A DNA stretch of 51,351 nt from assembly GCA_021732785.1 (NCBI GenBank), contig JAKFUG010000017.1, forward strand, positions 1 to 51,351, in the 5' to 3' direction. The stretch is from Planctomycetaceae bacterium (lineage in GTDB: Bacteria; Planctomycetota; Planctomycetia; Planctomycetales; Planctomycetaceae). Of the stretch, positions 7,656 to 17,138 are shown piece by piece (the first letter of the stretch is position 1; every line of letters begins with the position of its first letter). Below the pieces are notes generated by a model. That model was not told the DNA's origin. It did no database searches and saw nothing but the letters and a program-made list of their open reading frames with translations. The position numbers and the translations under genes were made by a program.

Positions 7656-9859
7656 TGTCGGGTCGCTACGCCTTGTTTGCGGCATCAACAACGTTGTCCG
7701 CGGTGTTGCTCTTCAGCGTGCAGCCCATGATTGCGAAAGCCCTGTTGCCTCACTTTGGCGGGGCTCCCGCAGTGTGGACGACGTGTCTCGTTTTTTTTCA
7801 AACGCTGCTGCTCGTGGGCTACATCCTCACCGATCGCTGCGCGCGATGGTGTTCGCCAAAGCGGCATGTCGCCGTACAATTTGCCGTGCTGGTGATTGCG
7901 GCGGTCTGTCTGCCGATGACCGTTCCCATGAGCGCCGCGGTCACGGGGAACCAATCGCCGCTGGGGCCGCTGCTGCTCGTGTTGTTGCGAACGGCCGGAG
8001 CACCGTTTCTGGTGTTGTCGATGATGGCCCCCGCAGTGCAGCGCTGGTTTTCCGCCGGCGAAATCCCTTCGGTCGAGAGCGAGGCTCGCGTCTACCGGTT
8101 GTACGCACTGAGCAATGCGGGCAGTCTCGTTTCGTTGCTGGCCTATCCGCTAGTGATTGAGCCGCGGTTCAGTCTCAACGAACAGCGCTGGGCATGGTTC
8201 ATTCTGTACGGTTTGTTGACCGCGTGCGTCGGACTCTGCTGGATCGTGACGAGAGAACGCACTTCGATTGAGAAAGCGACATCACCCGCCTCGCGAACGA
8301 CATTGCCGACGGCAACGGGGGGGCCATGGACGCCTCTGGTGTGGGTGGGCCTCGCATTTCTCCCGTCGACGTTGTTGTCGTCATGCACCACCTACCTGAC
8401 CGTGGAAATTCTCCCGTTTCCGTTGCTGTGGGCCGTCCCGTTGGCGCTTTATCTGGCGACGTACATCGTGGCCTTCAGCATCACGACAACGGCAACCCAG
8501 CGCCGGCTGTGGGACGTTCTCACGGCGGCGTTGCTGATTGGCAGTGCCTGGGCCGCCGCCACGCGCATCGAAATGGGTTTGGTTGAGCAATGTGCCCTCC
8601 ATCTCACCACCTTGACGGTGGCCAGTGTGAGCTGCCATCTGCACCTCGCCGCGGCACGCCCCGCCCTGGTAAGGCTGACGGAGTATTATGTCTGGATCTC
8701 CGTCGGCGGCATGCTCGGCGGGTTCTTCAATGCCATCATGGCCCCGCAATGCTTCCGTTTTGTGGCCGAGTACCCCCTGTCACTGGTGGCGTGTGCGACC
8801 ATCATCGGCGGCACGGCCTGCTCGCGACGGCGGGACTATCTGGTTGGTGTCGGCGGTGGTTTGATCGTGGGAATGGTGCTGGCAGTTGCCGCCAGTGCTG
8901 TCCTTCCCAACGCGAAAACGGCATCGTGGGGATGGGGGGTCGCTTTTCTGGCGGTGATGCCGCTGGTGGCGTGGCCCCGTCCGCTGGCTTTGTTGATGGC
9001 CCTCGGCGCGATCACCTCGGTGTGCATTGTCCGCATGGATCAGAATGAACAGCTCGTGAACCAAACGCGCTCTTTCTTCGGCGTTCACCGCGTCGTCTCG
9101 GGGACCGCGGGAAAAACGTATCGGTTGCAGCACGGCAGTACGACGCATGGGGTGCAGTTCCGCGACAGCAATCTCCGTATCCGTCGGATTCCGCTGACGT
9201 ATTATTTCCCGACCGGTCCCATCGGACAGATCTTCGTTGGTCGACAGGAGACATCCGCATATCACGTCGGTGCAGTCGGCCTGGGCATTGGCACGCTGGC
9301 GGCGTATGGCCGCCCCGGCGATCGGTTCGATTTCTTTGAGATTGACCCCGCCGTGGCCGCGATCGCCCGTGATTCCGGCGATTTCACGCAATTGCGCGAC
9401 AGCGCCGCCGAGTGTCGGATCACTTTGGGAGACGCCCGACAGACCCTCCCGTCTCAACCCGACGGAACATTCGATCTCCTCGTGCTCGATGCCTTCACCG
9501 GCGATTCCGTACCATCGCATTTGCTCACGGCCGAGGCGTTCGAATTGTATGCCTCGAAATTGAAGCCGGATGGTTTGCTGGCGATGCACATCAGCAGTCG
9601 GTATCTGAATCTGCTCCCCGTGGTGGTGGGCGGGACGCAATCGCTGGGATGGGATTCGCGAGTGCAATTCGATTCACCGATCGGCGATGACGAGTCCCGC
9701 CGTGGCAAGCTGGCGTCCTTATGGGCGGTCGGCAGTCCCGACTGGAAGCGCTGGCCGCAAGTCACGCAGCAACCCCGGTGGGAGCCGACATCGGCGGTCA
9801 CCCCGCAACCCTGGACGGACGAGCGTTCGAGCCTGTGGCCAATCCTTCGATTCCGTTGA
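7655..9859 (+). CDS. Membrane-embedded spermidine synthase-like protein
   Basis: 734 residues. The N-terminal half is very hydrophobic with a dozen or so helices, beginning TTLSAVLLFSVQPMIAKALLPHFGG, a hallmark of 'fused MFS/spermidine synthase' proteins. The C-terminal part is a Rossmann-type SAM-binding domain: GLGIGT near 542-547, the acidic E-I-D-P at 562-565 and LVLDAFTGDSVPSHL near 610-624. Related soluble enzymes transfer aminopropyl groups to putrescine, but the membrane-fused group has no settled substrate and may not make polyamines. Its start overlaps the stop of the lipid-acylation fusion by one base, which implies co-translation and hints at a membrane-lipid role (inference). Confidence 0.85.
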   Translation: MSGRYALFAASTTLSAVLLFSVQPMIAKALLPHFGGAPAVWTTCLVFFQTLLLVGYILTDRCARWCSPKRHVAVQFAVLVIAAVCLPMTVPMSAAVTGNQSPLGPLLLVLLRTAGAPFLVLSMMAPAVQRWFSAGEIPSVESEARVYRLYALSNAGSLVSLLAYPLVIEPRFSLNEQRWAWFILYGLLTACVGLCWIVTRERTSIEKATSPASRTTLPTATGGPWTPLVWVGLAFLPSTLLSSCTTYLTVEILPFPLLWAVPLALYLATYIVAFSITTTATQRRLWDVLTAALLIGSAWAAATRIEMGLVEQCALHLTTLTVASVSCHLHLAAARPALVRLTEYYVWISVGGMLGGFFNAIMAPQCFRFVAEYPLSLVACATIIGGTACSRRRDYLVGVGGGLIVGMVLAVAASAVLPNAKTASWGWGVAFLAVMPLVAWPRPLALLMALGAITSVCIVRMDQNEQLVNQTRSFFGVHRVVSGTAGKTYRLQHGSTTHGVQFRDSNLRIRRIPLTYYFPTGPIGQIFVGRQETSAYHVGAVGLGIGTLAAYGRPGDRFDFFEIDPAVAAIARDSGDFTQLRDSAAECRITLGDARQTLPSQPDGTFDLLVLDAFTGDSVPSHLLTAEAFELYASKLKPDGLLAMHISSRYLNLLPVVVGGTQSLGWDSRVQFDSPIGDDESRRGKLASLWAVGSPDWKRWPQVTQQPRWEPTSAVTPQPWTDERSSLWPILRFR

Positions 9860-9931
9860 CTCGATGTGGACAGTGGACGCTGCCCCTTCCGGGCGTTAGA
9901 ACGGATGGGGGGACTTTCGGGAGTTGGCGGG

Positions 9932-10447
9932 ATGGCGCTCTCACTCAAACAGCGGATTCGACGGCTCGATGCCGCCGAGGGGTATCTGCTTCTGAATATG
10001 ACCGATCACGCTCTCGCCGAGTTGTGGTCGATTCCCGATCCCGCCGAAGCGCAGTTTGAGTATCACCAATTGCTGGGGGAGTGTTTTCGCGCCCGGCAGG
10101 ACTGGGCCGCGGCCCTGAGCGAGTTTGAGCGCTGTTATGCGCTGCAACCCCAGGATCTCGACGTGCTGATGGCGCTGGCGTGGTGCTACAAACGGCTCGA
10201 ACGTTTGCCGCATGCGATTGCCGTAATGCAGGAAGCCTACGAATTGCACCGCGATGTGCCCGTGGTGTTGTACAACCTGTCGTGCTATTACTCGCTGTCG
10301 GGGAATAAGTCGCAGGCATTGTCGTGGCTGGGACGCGCATTGCGAATGGAACGCAAGTTATTGCAACTCATTCCCGGTGAAACGGATTTTGCACCGCTGC
10401 GCAACGACCCGGAATTCTGCCGCCTGTTGCAGCTCGCCGGTGAGTAA
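9932..10447 (+). CDS. Tetratricopeptide repeat protein
   Basis: 171 residues made mostly of helical TPR-like repeats: LGECFRARQDWAAALSEFER, ALAWCYKRLERLPHAIAVMQEA and LSCYYSLSGNKSQALSWLGR follow the W-L-G-Y-A-F-A-P spacing of the family. TPR arrays mediate protein-protein contacts. No signal peptide or membrane helix is visible, so it is probably cytoplasmic. An open GTG at 9866 and an ATG at 9905 are alternatives; I chose the ATG at 9932 because GGGAG lies eight bases upstream. It follows the spermidine-synthase-like gene on the same strand, and co-transcription is likely. The partner protein is unknown. Confidence 0.75.
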   Translation: MALSLKQRIRRLDAAEGYLLLNMTDHALAELWSIPDPAEAQFEYHQLLGECFRARQDWAAALSEFERCYALQPQDLDVLMALAWCYKRLERLPHAIAVMQEAYELHRDVPVVLYNLSCYYSLSGNKSQALSWLGRALRMERKLLQLIPGETDFAPLRNDPEFCRLLQLAGE

Positions 10448-10607
10448 CACGTTCCAACGATTCGGCGTGAATGATCCCCGCTGCGGTCTTCGACTTCACG
10501 AAGGGCCTGTCCATCCCGGATGGGGTTCCGTAGGATATCGCCGTCGGTTTTCGTGTTCGCAAGCCGGTCCCGATGGTGCTTCTGGCTGCAGATGAAGGAA
10601 TGGATTC

Positions 10608-11924
10608 GTGGAGTCTCGTCCAAACCACCCACGCGGTTTTTTCGCGCTCAATGTCACGCAGTTCTGCGGCGCGGCGAACGATAACATTCTCAAGCAACTC
10701 GTCGTGTTCGGTGTGGCCTCGAAGGGGATCTGGGCGGATCAAATGGGGGAAGGGGGACAGGCGATCGGGTCATTGTGCCTGGCCGTGCCCTTCGTCCTCT
10801 TTTCCGGCTTCGCGGGACAGTTTTCGGATCGTTACAGCAAGCGCGATGTCAGCGTGTGGGTGAAAGTGTGGGAAGTGGGCGTCGCGCTGCTGGCGATGCT
10901 GGGCTTATGGATGGTCAATCTGTGGGTGGTACTCGGGAGTTTGATCCTCATCGCCACACAGGCGGCGTTTTTCGGACCGGCGAAGTACGGCATTCTCCCG
11001 GAAATTCTCGACCGCAAGCTCTTGAGCCGGGCCAATGGCACGATCAACATGTTTACCTACGTCGCGGTCATTTTCGGCGCGGCAATTGGCGGGCCCCTCT
11101 ACGACGCCTACGCTCCCAATCTCAAAACGCATCCCGATGCCGTGCCGAATGTGTGGCTGCCGGGAATGGTCATTCTAATTGTCGCGATCGTAGGCACGGC
11201 GGCCGCGTTCGGCATCCCGCGGCTGTCGGCGAAGAATCCGTCGCTGAAAATCCGCATGAAACTGTTCGGTCCCTATTTCAACACGTGGCGCGAAATCTCG
11301 GGCACGCCGCTGGCCCATGTGATGATGGCCTGGTCGTACTTTTATTTCATCGTGGGCGGCGTGGCGATGTTGATCCTGCCGGACTACAAATCGCTGCTGG
11401 AGATCAGTGCGACGCAGGCTTCCCTCCTGATGGCCATTCTCGGCATTGCCATCGGCGTGGGAGACTTCGTGGCGGGACGCGTCTCGGGGCACGCCGTCCG
11501 ACCGGGTTTAATTCCGATCGGTGCGATTGGCACGACGGTCATGTATTTCGTGCTGGGAGTCATTCCGCTCCACTTTACGCTGGTCGCCATCTGCCTCACG
11601 ATCACCGGTTTCCTGGCCGGATTCTACATGGTTCCCATCCAAACGATGACGCAGGCACTCTCCACGGAAGAGCAACGGGGGCGCGTGCTGGGACTCTGGA
11701 ATTGCCTGTCGTTCCTCGCGATCATCCTGGGGAACGTGCTGTTCCTGATCGTCAAACGAACCGGCCTGGAATCGCACCGCGTGTTCCTCGTCTGCGGCGT
11801 TCTGGGGGTGATCTGTGTCGCCCTGTACTATCTGAAATGGAAAGCCGTCTTTGAAGCCGCCATTGCAGCGCACTCGACACCACTCCCGGCCGCAGAGACG
11901 GAAGCCGCGATGGCACCGGTGTAG
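10608..11924 (+). CDS. MFS transporter, LplT-like
   Basis: 438 residues with about 12 hydrophobic helices. The N-terminal motif FFALNVTQFCGAANDNILKQLVV matches the N-A-F-N-D-N signature of the lysophospholipid transporter (LplT) branch, and GFAGQFSDRYSKR is the loop 2-3 motif of MFS carriers. It is clearly related to the carrier part of the upstream Aas-like fusion (FCTALNDHTF, MPAGYLGDRFSK), so the window holds two paralogous carriers 3 kb apart. The start is a GTG with AAGGA about nine bases upstream; I found no good ATG in frame. Lysophospholipid flipping is the best guess for the substrate, not proven. The last few residues are Ala/Glu-rich and soluble. Confidence 0.85.
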   Translation: MESRPNHPRGFFALNVTQFCGAANDNILKQLVVFGVASKGIWADQMGEGGQAIGSLCLAVPFVLFSGFAGQFSDRYSKRDVSVWVKVWEVGVALLAMLGLWMVNLWVVLGSLILIATQAAFFGPAKYGILPEILDRKLLSRANGTINMFTYVAVIFGAAIGGPLYDAYAPNLKTHPDAVPNVWLPGMVILIVAIVGTAAAFGIPRLSAKNPSLKIRMKLFGPYFNTWREISGTPLAHVMMAWSYFYFIVGGVAMLILPDYKSLLEISATQASLLMAILGIAIGVGDFVAGRVSGHAVRPGLIPIGAIGTTVMYFVLGVIPLHFTLVAICLTITGFLAGFYMVPIQTMTQALSTEEQRGRVLGLWNCLSFLAIILGNVLFLIVKRTGLESHRVFLVCGVLGVICVALYYLKWKAVFEAAIAAHSTPLPAAETEAAMAPV

Positions 11925-12005
11925 TTTCGGCCACGCGATTTTGCAGAGCGTTTGGCCAATGTTCGTGGACGACGCGGCCGTGGCACACCATCCATCCCAA
12001 CGCGG

Positions 12006-12359
12006 CTATTCCAACTGATCGGCCATTTCCTGAGCGATCTTCCTCCGCACGTCTTTCGTCGTCGCGGTGTTCAGGCGCTGGAAGTCGGCGAGCAGTTTCT
12101 TTCCCTTTTCCGGTTCGTCTTTCATCAGCTTTTCGATACTCTCGGGAATCCCGCCGAGAGAGCTGCCGCCGTCACCGTACTTGGAAACTTCGAGCAGACG
12201 GGATTTCAATTCGGACGTCGACTTGTAGCCCATCGGCTCGTTGAGCTTCTCATCGCCCTTCGCACAACCGGCGATCGCCAGCGCGAGCAGGCCCATCGCG
12301 AGTGCCTGACATCGAGAACGATGTCGTTTCCACCAGACTGCGACCATCGTGAGATCCAT
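12006..12359 (-). CDS. Small lipoprotein downstream of a DUF1559 gene
   Basis: 117 residues. The N-terminus WWKRHRSRCQALAMGLLALAIAGCAKGDE is a textbook lipoprotein signal: basic start, hydrophobic stretch and the lipobox L-A-I-A-G-C. The mature part is about 80 residues, charged and helical (STSELKSRLLEVSKYGDGG, then RKIAQEMADQLE). The frame is open far upstream into the DUF1559 gene, but that extension is meaningless; the ATG at 12359, or the one at 12347, is the plausible start. It lies about 20 bases after the DUF1559 stop, and similar small lipoprotein genes often follow DUF1559 genes in planctomycetes, so the two probably act together at the cell surface. The mature domain is not a family I recognise. 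Confidence 0.75.
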   Translation of the reverse strand: MDLTMVAVWWKRHRSRCQALAMGLLALAIAGCAKGDEKLNEPMGYKSTSELKSRLLEVSKYGDGGSSLGGIPESIEKLMKDEPEKGKKLLADFQRLNTATTKDVRRKIAQEMADQLE

Positions 12360-12379
12360 CCTCAGATTCGGGGAGCCGA

Positions 12380-13438
12380 TTAGAATTCGCCAATGGGATT
12401 GCCGTCGGAGATCGCCCCCAGACGCTGCCAGGTATTGAGGTCGATGTTGTTGCCGACGAAGCGCACCGCGCCGTCGGCCAGCAAGCAATGCACTCCCCCG
12501 GTGTGACGGCTGCGGGCATTGATGACACTCCGCGCGTCGTACCACGAGCACCCGGCACATTCCATGCAGTCGTAGTTCGAGCTGTTCGGCGGATTCAGCG
12601 TGCAGAAAAAGGTCTGCCCGGGCATCCCGTTGATCCAGTTTTTCCCCGTGATCCCGTAATGGGTTGCCACCGCTCCCTGACAGATGGAGTGATAAGCACT
12701 CAATTGCGACTGATTCGCAAAGGTGTTCGGAAATCCGGCAGGGATATCGGCACCCCGGACCACATCGCCCAATGTGAATGTGCTGCTGTTCCCGTCCCCC
12801 ATGATGGTTTCAGACGCGGCGATCGTGTTCGATGTTCCATCGGTGATATCTGCAATTTTGATATTCCGGAACAGGTTGCAAACCCCGATCTGATCGGTGA
12901 AGGCAATCGGAGTTCCCGGCGTCCCTCCGACGCCTCCCCCGGTGACCCCCAACATCAGCAGTGAGGGTCCGCCACTCACGGCGTAATTGTTCCCGCCGCC
13001 GCCGGTGCCTCCGTCGTTCCCGTATGTTCCGTATTTCCAGCCAAAGTCGGAGGGGCAGAGCAAGGCGGTGATAATGGTCGCCTTGGCCGTGGCATTCGAG
13101 CCACCCCAGAAGGCCTGCGTGAAGTCAATCTGGTTGTAGAGCGGGGCCTGATCCATGTAAGGCAACAGCATCACATGACCGGCGAAACCTTGCCAACCGG
13201 TGGTCGAGGTCGTCACGGATGAGTAATTCGCCCGCTGGAAGCAGCGCTGCGAGTTCTCGTAGTTGTGCATCGCCAGGCCGAATTGTTTCAGATTGTTGCG
13301 GCACTGCGTCCGCCGGGCGGCCTCGCGCGCCTGTTGGACGGCGGGCAGCAGCAAGGCAATCAGGATCGCAATAATGGCGATCACGACGAGCAGTTCAATG
13401 AGAGTAAATCCGCGACGTTGAAGTTTGGCCCGCAACAT
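12380..13438 (-). CDS. DUF1559 family protein with type IV pilin-like N-terminus
   Basis: 352 residues. The N-terminus [20 protein letters not shown] is a prepilin leader, with cleavage expected after the Gly of R-R-G-F-T-L-I-E and methylation of the new Phe, followed by a 25-residue hydrophobic helix ending [15 protein letters not shown]. The body is the planctomycete-expanded DUF1559 fold, with N-N-L-K-Q-x-G-L-A-M-H-N-Y near the start and [15 protein letters not shown] near the C-terminus. The longer open frame upstream lacks support; the ATG at 13438 has AGGAG seven bases before it. These pseudopilins are thought to be processed by a type II or IV secretion-like system, but their function is unresolved. 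It is followed by a lipoprotein gene. Confidence 0.9.
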   Translation of the reverse strand: MLRAKLQRRGFTLIELLVVIAIIAILIALLLPAVQQAREAARRTQCRNNLKQFGLAMHNYENSQRCFQRANYSSVTTSTTGWQGFAGHVMLLPYMDQAPLYNQIDFTQAFWGGSNATAKATIITALLCPSDFGWKYGTYGNDGGTGGGGNNYAVSGGPSLLMLGVTGGGVGGTPGTPIAFTDQIGVCNLFRNIKIADITDGTSNTIAASETIMGDGNSSTFTLGDVVRGADIPAGFPNTFANQSQLSAYHSICQGAVATHYGITGKNWINGMPGQTFFCTLNPPNSSNYDCMECAGCSWYDARSVINARSRHTGGVHCLLADGAVRFVGNNIDLNTWQRLGAISDGNPIGEF

Positions 13439-13651
13439 ACAATGACTCCTATGATCACTAGGCAGAACACCAATAGAAGAACGAGAAATGAAATGACGGG
13501 AAGCGAGGGTCGGCAAACAGGTGAAGCTTTGACGATGGACATGTTAACATTGGATGAAGGGGCACACAAAGGAAAATCGGCAAACTTGAGGGTTCGAACG
13601 AAGGGGGAAACAGGTCGCGCCAATTTCAATATCGGCTGTCTGCCAAGCTCT

Positions 13652-14764
13652 TCAACACCACGCGCCAGCGACGCCGTTCGACAATCGCGAGAGGAAGAAA
13701 CCGGTGGGTTCCTGCGGTTCTGTGGAAAGGATCACACAGAATGTACCGGCTTCGGGATCGATCCACATCACCGTCCCCGTCGCCCCCCAGTGACCGTACG
13801 TTTTTGGCCCCAGTAGATCGCCGAAATTCGCGCTGTGGGCCGGCCAATGCAGCCGCCAGCCCAGTCCCCACGGTCGGCAACGCCGTTCTTCTTCGGGGAT
13901 TTCACGCATCTCCGCGAGTTGGTTGCGCGTCGCAGCGGCAATCGTATTGGGCGACAAGACACTGCGACCGTTTGGCAGACGGCCGCCGCGCAGCAGGATC
14001 TGCGATAGGGTTGCAAGATCTTCGGCGGTGGTGAGCAGCCCGCCCCACGGTGCTCCGAGTTGCCGCCAGTACCGACCGTTCCAGTTCCAGTCGGCCCCGA
14101 TCTGGTCCGCGGGCAAGCGAATGTCCGGCACGCGCTCGATCTGACCGCCCGGTTCGAACCAGCCGTCCGGAGCACCGAGCGCGGTCTCAATCATCCCTGC
14201 CGGTTGAAAAAATTCTTCATCCAGAAACTGCGGCAAAGGGCGACCATCGAGCTGTTCGATGATCGCACCAAGGACCGCGAACCCCATGCTCTGATATTGC
14301 ACGCCGCGTCCCGGCGGAAAGCCCGGCTTCTGAAGGCAAGTTTCTTCCACGAACCTGGAACGCGGCGCATGCGCGGCTCGCAGTTCGCGATTGTTCGGCA
14401 ACATGTCGGGCAGGCCGGACGAATGCGTGAGCAGATGCCGGACTTCCGTCCCGACCTTCCCATGGCGTCCGAACGCCGGCAGAAGATCGACCACGCGATC
14501 GCTCAGCGTGAGGCGTCCCTGCTCGATCAGTCGTAGCGCCCCGAGTGCCACGATCGGCTTCGTGATGGAGGCGACAAGATAAATCGGTCGGGCGGGCAAC
14601 GGTTGCGACGCAGCCAATTTCAAACCGCCGAATGAGACGGGTCCGTGGACCCGGTCGCGCGTTCCGGTGATCACCGTGATCGCCGGGACCTTGCCGGAAG
14701 TCACCCAATCCTGTGCGAGATCGAGGGCCGTTTGCCAGCGTTGTTCGTCGAGGAGCGGCAACAT
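13652..14764 (-). CDS. Beta-lactamase-fold serine hydrolase
   Basis: 370 residues of the class C beta-lactamase / EstB-like esterase superfamily. The nucleophile motif S-x-x-K is S-I-T-K at 66-69 ([20 protein letters not shown]). The second motif is Y-Q-S at 157-159 ([13 protein letters not shown]), and the third is H-W-G in [16 protein letters not shown] near the C-terminus. [10 protein letters not shown] is also typical. No signal peptide is visible, which argues for a cytoplasmic esterase or amidase rather than a secreted penicillin-binding enzyme; the substrate is unknown. The gene lies downstream of uvrB on the same strand, with a strong hairpin repeat between them that probably separates their transcripts. 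Confidence 0.85.
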   Translation of the reverse strand: MLPLLDEQRWQTALDLAQDWVTSGKVPAITVITGTRDRVHGPVSFGGLKLAASQPLPARPIYLVASITKPIVALGALRLIEQGRLTLSDRVVDLLPAFGRHGKVGTEVRHLLTHSSGLPDMLPNNRELRAAHAPRSRFVEETCLQKPGFPPGRGVQYQSMGFAVLGAIIEQLDGRPLPQFLDEEFFQPAGMIETALGAPDGWFEPGGQIERVPDIRLPADQIGADWNWNGRYWRQLGAPWGGLLTTAEDLATLSQILLRGGRLPNGRSVLSPNTIAAATRNQLAEMREIPEEERRCRPWGLGWRLHWPAHSANFGDLLGPKTYGHWGATGTVMWIDPEAGTFCVILSTEPQEPTGFFLSRLSNGVAGAWC

Positions 14765-14783
14765 GAATCATTTCCAGACAACT

Positions 14784-14875
14784 CGCTTGCGCTTTGCAGG
14801 CTCCCGCAGGCCGCGATCAACTTCGCGTTTTCCGGCGATCAATCGCGGACTGCGGGAGCCTGCAAAGCGCAAGCG
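14784..14875. repeat. Palindromic REP-like element (GCAGGCTCCCGCAG family)
   Basis: Perfect 26-base inverted arms at 14784-14809 and 14850-14875 (core GCTTTGCAGGCTCCCGCAG), with a further inner pair CCGCGAT/ATCGCGG in the 40-base loop. It fills the gap between the uvrB stop and the start of the serine hydrolase. A strong hairpin in the transcript may end or stabilise the uvrB message. Confidence 0.85.
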
Positions 14876-14882
14876 ATACCGT

Positions 14883-16979
14883 TCAATGTTTCTTCTTCTT
14901 GGGCATCGTGCCTCGCGCACTATCCCGACGGCTCTTGCGTTGTCGCTTTGGCTTGGCACCCGCCCCATCGACGAAACCGGGCTCGCCATTCTCCGCGGCA
15001 ACCATCTGGCCGATCTGATTCTTCAATTGCAGAATGCGGTCCCGCAACTGGGCGGCCCGTTCAAACTCCAGTGATTCCGCCGCCGTGAGCATTTCCTGTT
15101 CGAGGGCCGCCAGATATTCCTGACTGACGAACTGCGTTTCGCTTTTGGCACCACTCACCTGTTCCACAATCCGGCGGGCTTCGACTTCTTCCTCGATGCC
15201 CCGACGAATCGCTTTCACGATGGTTTCCGGCGTGATGCCGTGCTTCGCGTTGTACGCCGCCTGCAATTTGCGCCGACGATCGGTCTCATCAATCGCCCGC
15301 TGCATGCTGTCGGTCACGCGATCCGCATACAGGACGACTTCGGCATTTACGTTTCGAGCAGACCGGCCAATCGTTTGAATCAAGCTGGTTTCACTACGGA
15401 GAAAGCCTTCCTTATCGGCATCGAGAATGGCGACCAGCGACACTTCCGGCAGATCGAGACCTTCGCGCAACAGGTTCACGCCGACGACCACATCGTACTT
15501 GTTTTCCCGCAATTCCCGCAGGATTTCGACGCGCTCGAACGCATCCAGTTCGGAGTGCAGCCACGCGCATCGCACCGCTTCTTCGCGCAGATACGCCGTT
15601 AAATCTTCCGCAAGCCGCTTGGTTAACGTCGTGACGAGAACCCGTTCGTTGCGAGCCGCGCGGATGCGAATCTGTTCGATGAGGTGCGGCACCTGCCCCC
15701 GCGCGGGATGGATCGAAATCGTCGGATCAATCAAACCCGTCGGCCGGATCACCTGTTCGACGATTTCCCCGCCGGACCGTTCCAGTTCCCAGTCGGCGGG
15801 CGTCGCGGAGACGTAGACCGCCTGCCGACTGCGCGCGTCCCATTCCTCGAATTTCAGCGGACGGTTATCGAGCGCCATTGGCAACCGGAATCCATGATCG
15901 ACCAGCGTCGTCTTGCGGGAATGGTCCCCGGCATACATCGCGCGAATCTGCGGAATCGTGACATGCGATTCATCGATGAACATTAACGCATCTTCCGGGA
16001 AGAAATCTAATAACGTATACGGCGGTTCCCCCGGTTTGCGTCCCGTGAGCGCGCGGCTGTAGTTTTCAATCCCCGGACAGAAGCCGATTTCCCGCAGCAG
16101 TTCGAGATCGTGCCGGGTGCGGGCATTGAGCCGTTGCGCTTCGATCAGCTTCCCTTCCTTGCGGAATTTCTCCAGTTGCAGCACGAGTTCGCGTTCGATT
16201 TCCTGACACGCGGAGTTGACTTTATCCTCGGGCAACACATGATGCTTGGCGGGGTAAACGTAGATTTCATCGAGCCGCTTCAGTTCGTCGCCGGTGACGG
16301 GGCTGATGATCGCGAGCTTTTCGACTTCATCGCCCCAGAACTCGATCCGGTACGCAAATTCCTCGTAGGCCGGCCAGACTTCGACGACATCACCCCGCAC
16401 ACGAAAGTGCGCCCGCGCGGGTTGATAGTCATTGCGGTTGTACTGGATGTCGCACAGTTTGCGCAAAAAAGCATCGCGGTCCTGATTGTCGCCGATCCGC
16501 AGCGGGACCATCGCTTCGAGATAATCCTTCGGCGAGCCCAAACCATAGATGCAACTGACCGACGCCACGACGACCACATCGCGGCGACTCACTAACGCAC
16601 TCGTCGCTGCCAACCGCAAGCGGTCGATTTCCTCGTTGATCGAAGCATCTTTTTCAATATAAATATCGCGCTGCGGGATATACGCTTCTGGTTGGTAGTA
16701 ATCATAATAACTGACGAAATAACTAACGGCATTGTTTGGAAAGAATTCTTTGAATTCTCCATATAACTGTGCAGCCAGAGTTTTATTGTGTGAAAGCACG
16801 AGTGCCGGACGTTGCAGTTCGGCGATGACGTTCGCCATTGTGTAGGTCTTGCCCGAACCGGTGACGCCGAGCAAAACCTGATTCGCTTTTCCTTCCTTCA
16901 CGCCGCGCACGAGGGACTCAATCGCCTTCGGCTGATCCCCGGCGGGCTGGTAGGGGCGGTGTAACTGAAACTGCGACAT
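14883..16979 (-). CDS. uvrB: Excinuclease ABC subunit B
   Basis: 698 residues, slightly longer than E. coli UvrB (673). It has Walker A GVTGSGKT at 38-45, the damage-probing beta-hairpin region YFVSYYDYYQPEAYIP, the Walker B-like MFIDESHVTIPQI and helicase motifs QTIGRSARN and ILREGLDLPEV. It ends with the UVR domain (LEQEMLTAAESLEFERAAQLRDR) that contacts UvrC. UvrB receives DNA from UvrA, verifies the lesion and recruits UvrC in nucleotide excision repair. A further upstream ATG (17003) is open, but MSQFQLH with AGGT upstream is the usual start. The C-terminus carries an extra basic tail (KPKRQRKSRRD...PKKKKH). An AT-ending codon patch at about 16650-16795 is discussed under findings. Confidence 0.97.
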   Translation of the reverse strand: MSQFQLHRPYQPAGDQPKAIESLVRGVKEGKANQVLLGVTGSGKTYTMANVIAELQRPALVLSHNKTLAAQLYGEFKEFFPNNAVSYFVSYYDYYQPEAYIPQRDIYIEKDASINEEIDRLRLAATSALVSRRDVVVVASVSCIYGLGSPKDYLEAMVPLRIGDNQDRDAFLRKLCDIQYNRNDYQPARAHFRVRGDVVEVWPAYEEFAYRIEFWGDEVEKLAIISPVTGDELKRLDEIYVYPAKHHVLPEDKVNSACQEIERELVLQLEKFRKEGKLIEAQRLNARTRHDLELLREIGFCPGIENYSRALTGRKPGEPPYTLLDFFPEDALMFIDESHVTIPQIRAMYAGDHSRKTTLVDHGFRLPMALDNRPLKFEEWDARSRQAVYVSATPADWELERSGGEIVEQVIRPTGLIDPTISIHPARGQVPHLIEQIRIRAARNERVLVTTLTKRLAEDLTAYLREEAVRCAWLHSELDAFERVEILRELRENKYDVVVGVNLLREGLDLPEVSLVAILDADKEGFLRSETSLIQTIGRSARNVNAEVVLYADRVTDSMQRAIDETDRRRKLQAAYNAKHGITPETIVKAIRRGIEEEVEARRIVEQVSGAKSETQFVSQEYLAALEQEMLTAAESLEFERAAQLRDRILQLKNQIGQMVAAENGEPGFVDGAGAKPKRQRKSRRDSARGTMPKKKKH

Positions 16980-17138
16980 ACGGCACCTGATCCTGGACGG
17001 CATCCACGCTCACCTATCGTAGCCGGTTCCCATCCTGTCGGCGAATCGCTTTCCTCCGGGGAAGACATGGCCCAGCATCACAGATTAGATTACTCTGATG
17101 CTTCGTTGTTTGGTTTTCGATGTCGGGGAACGTGCGTG

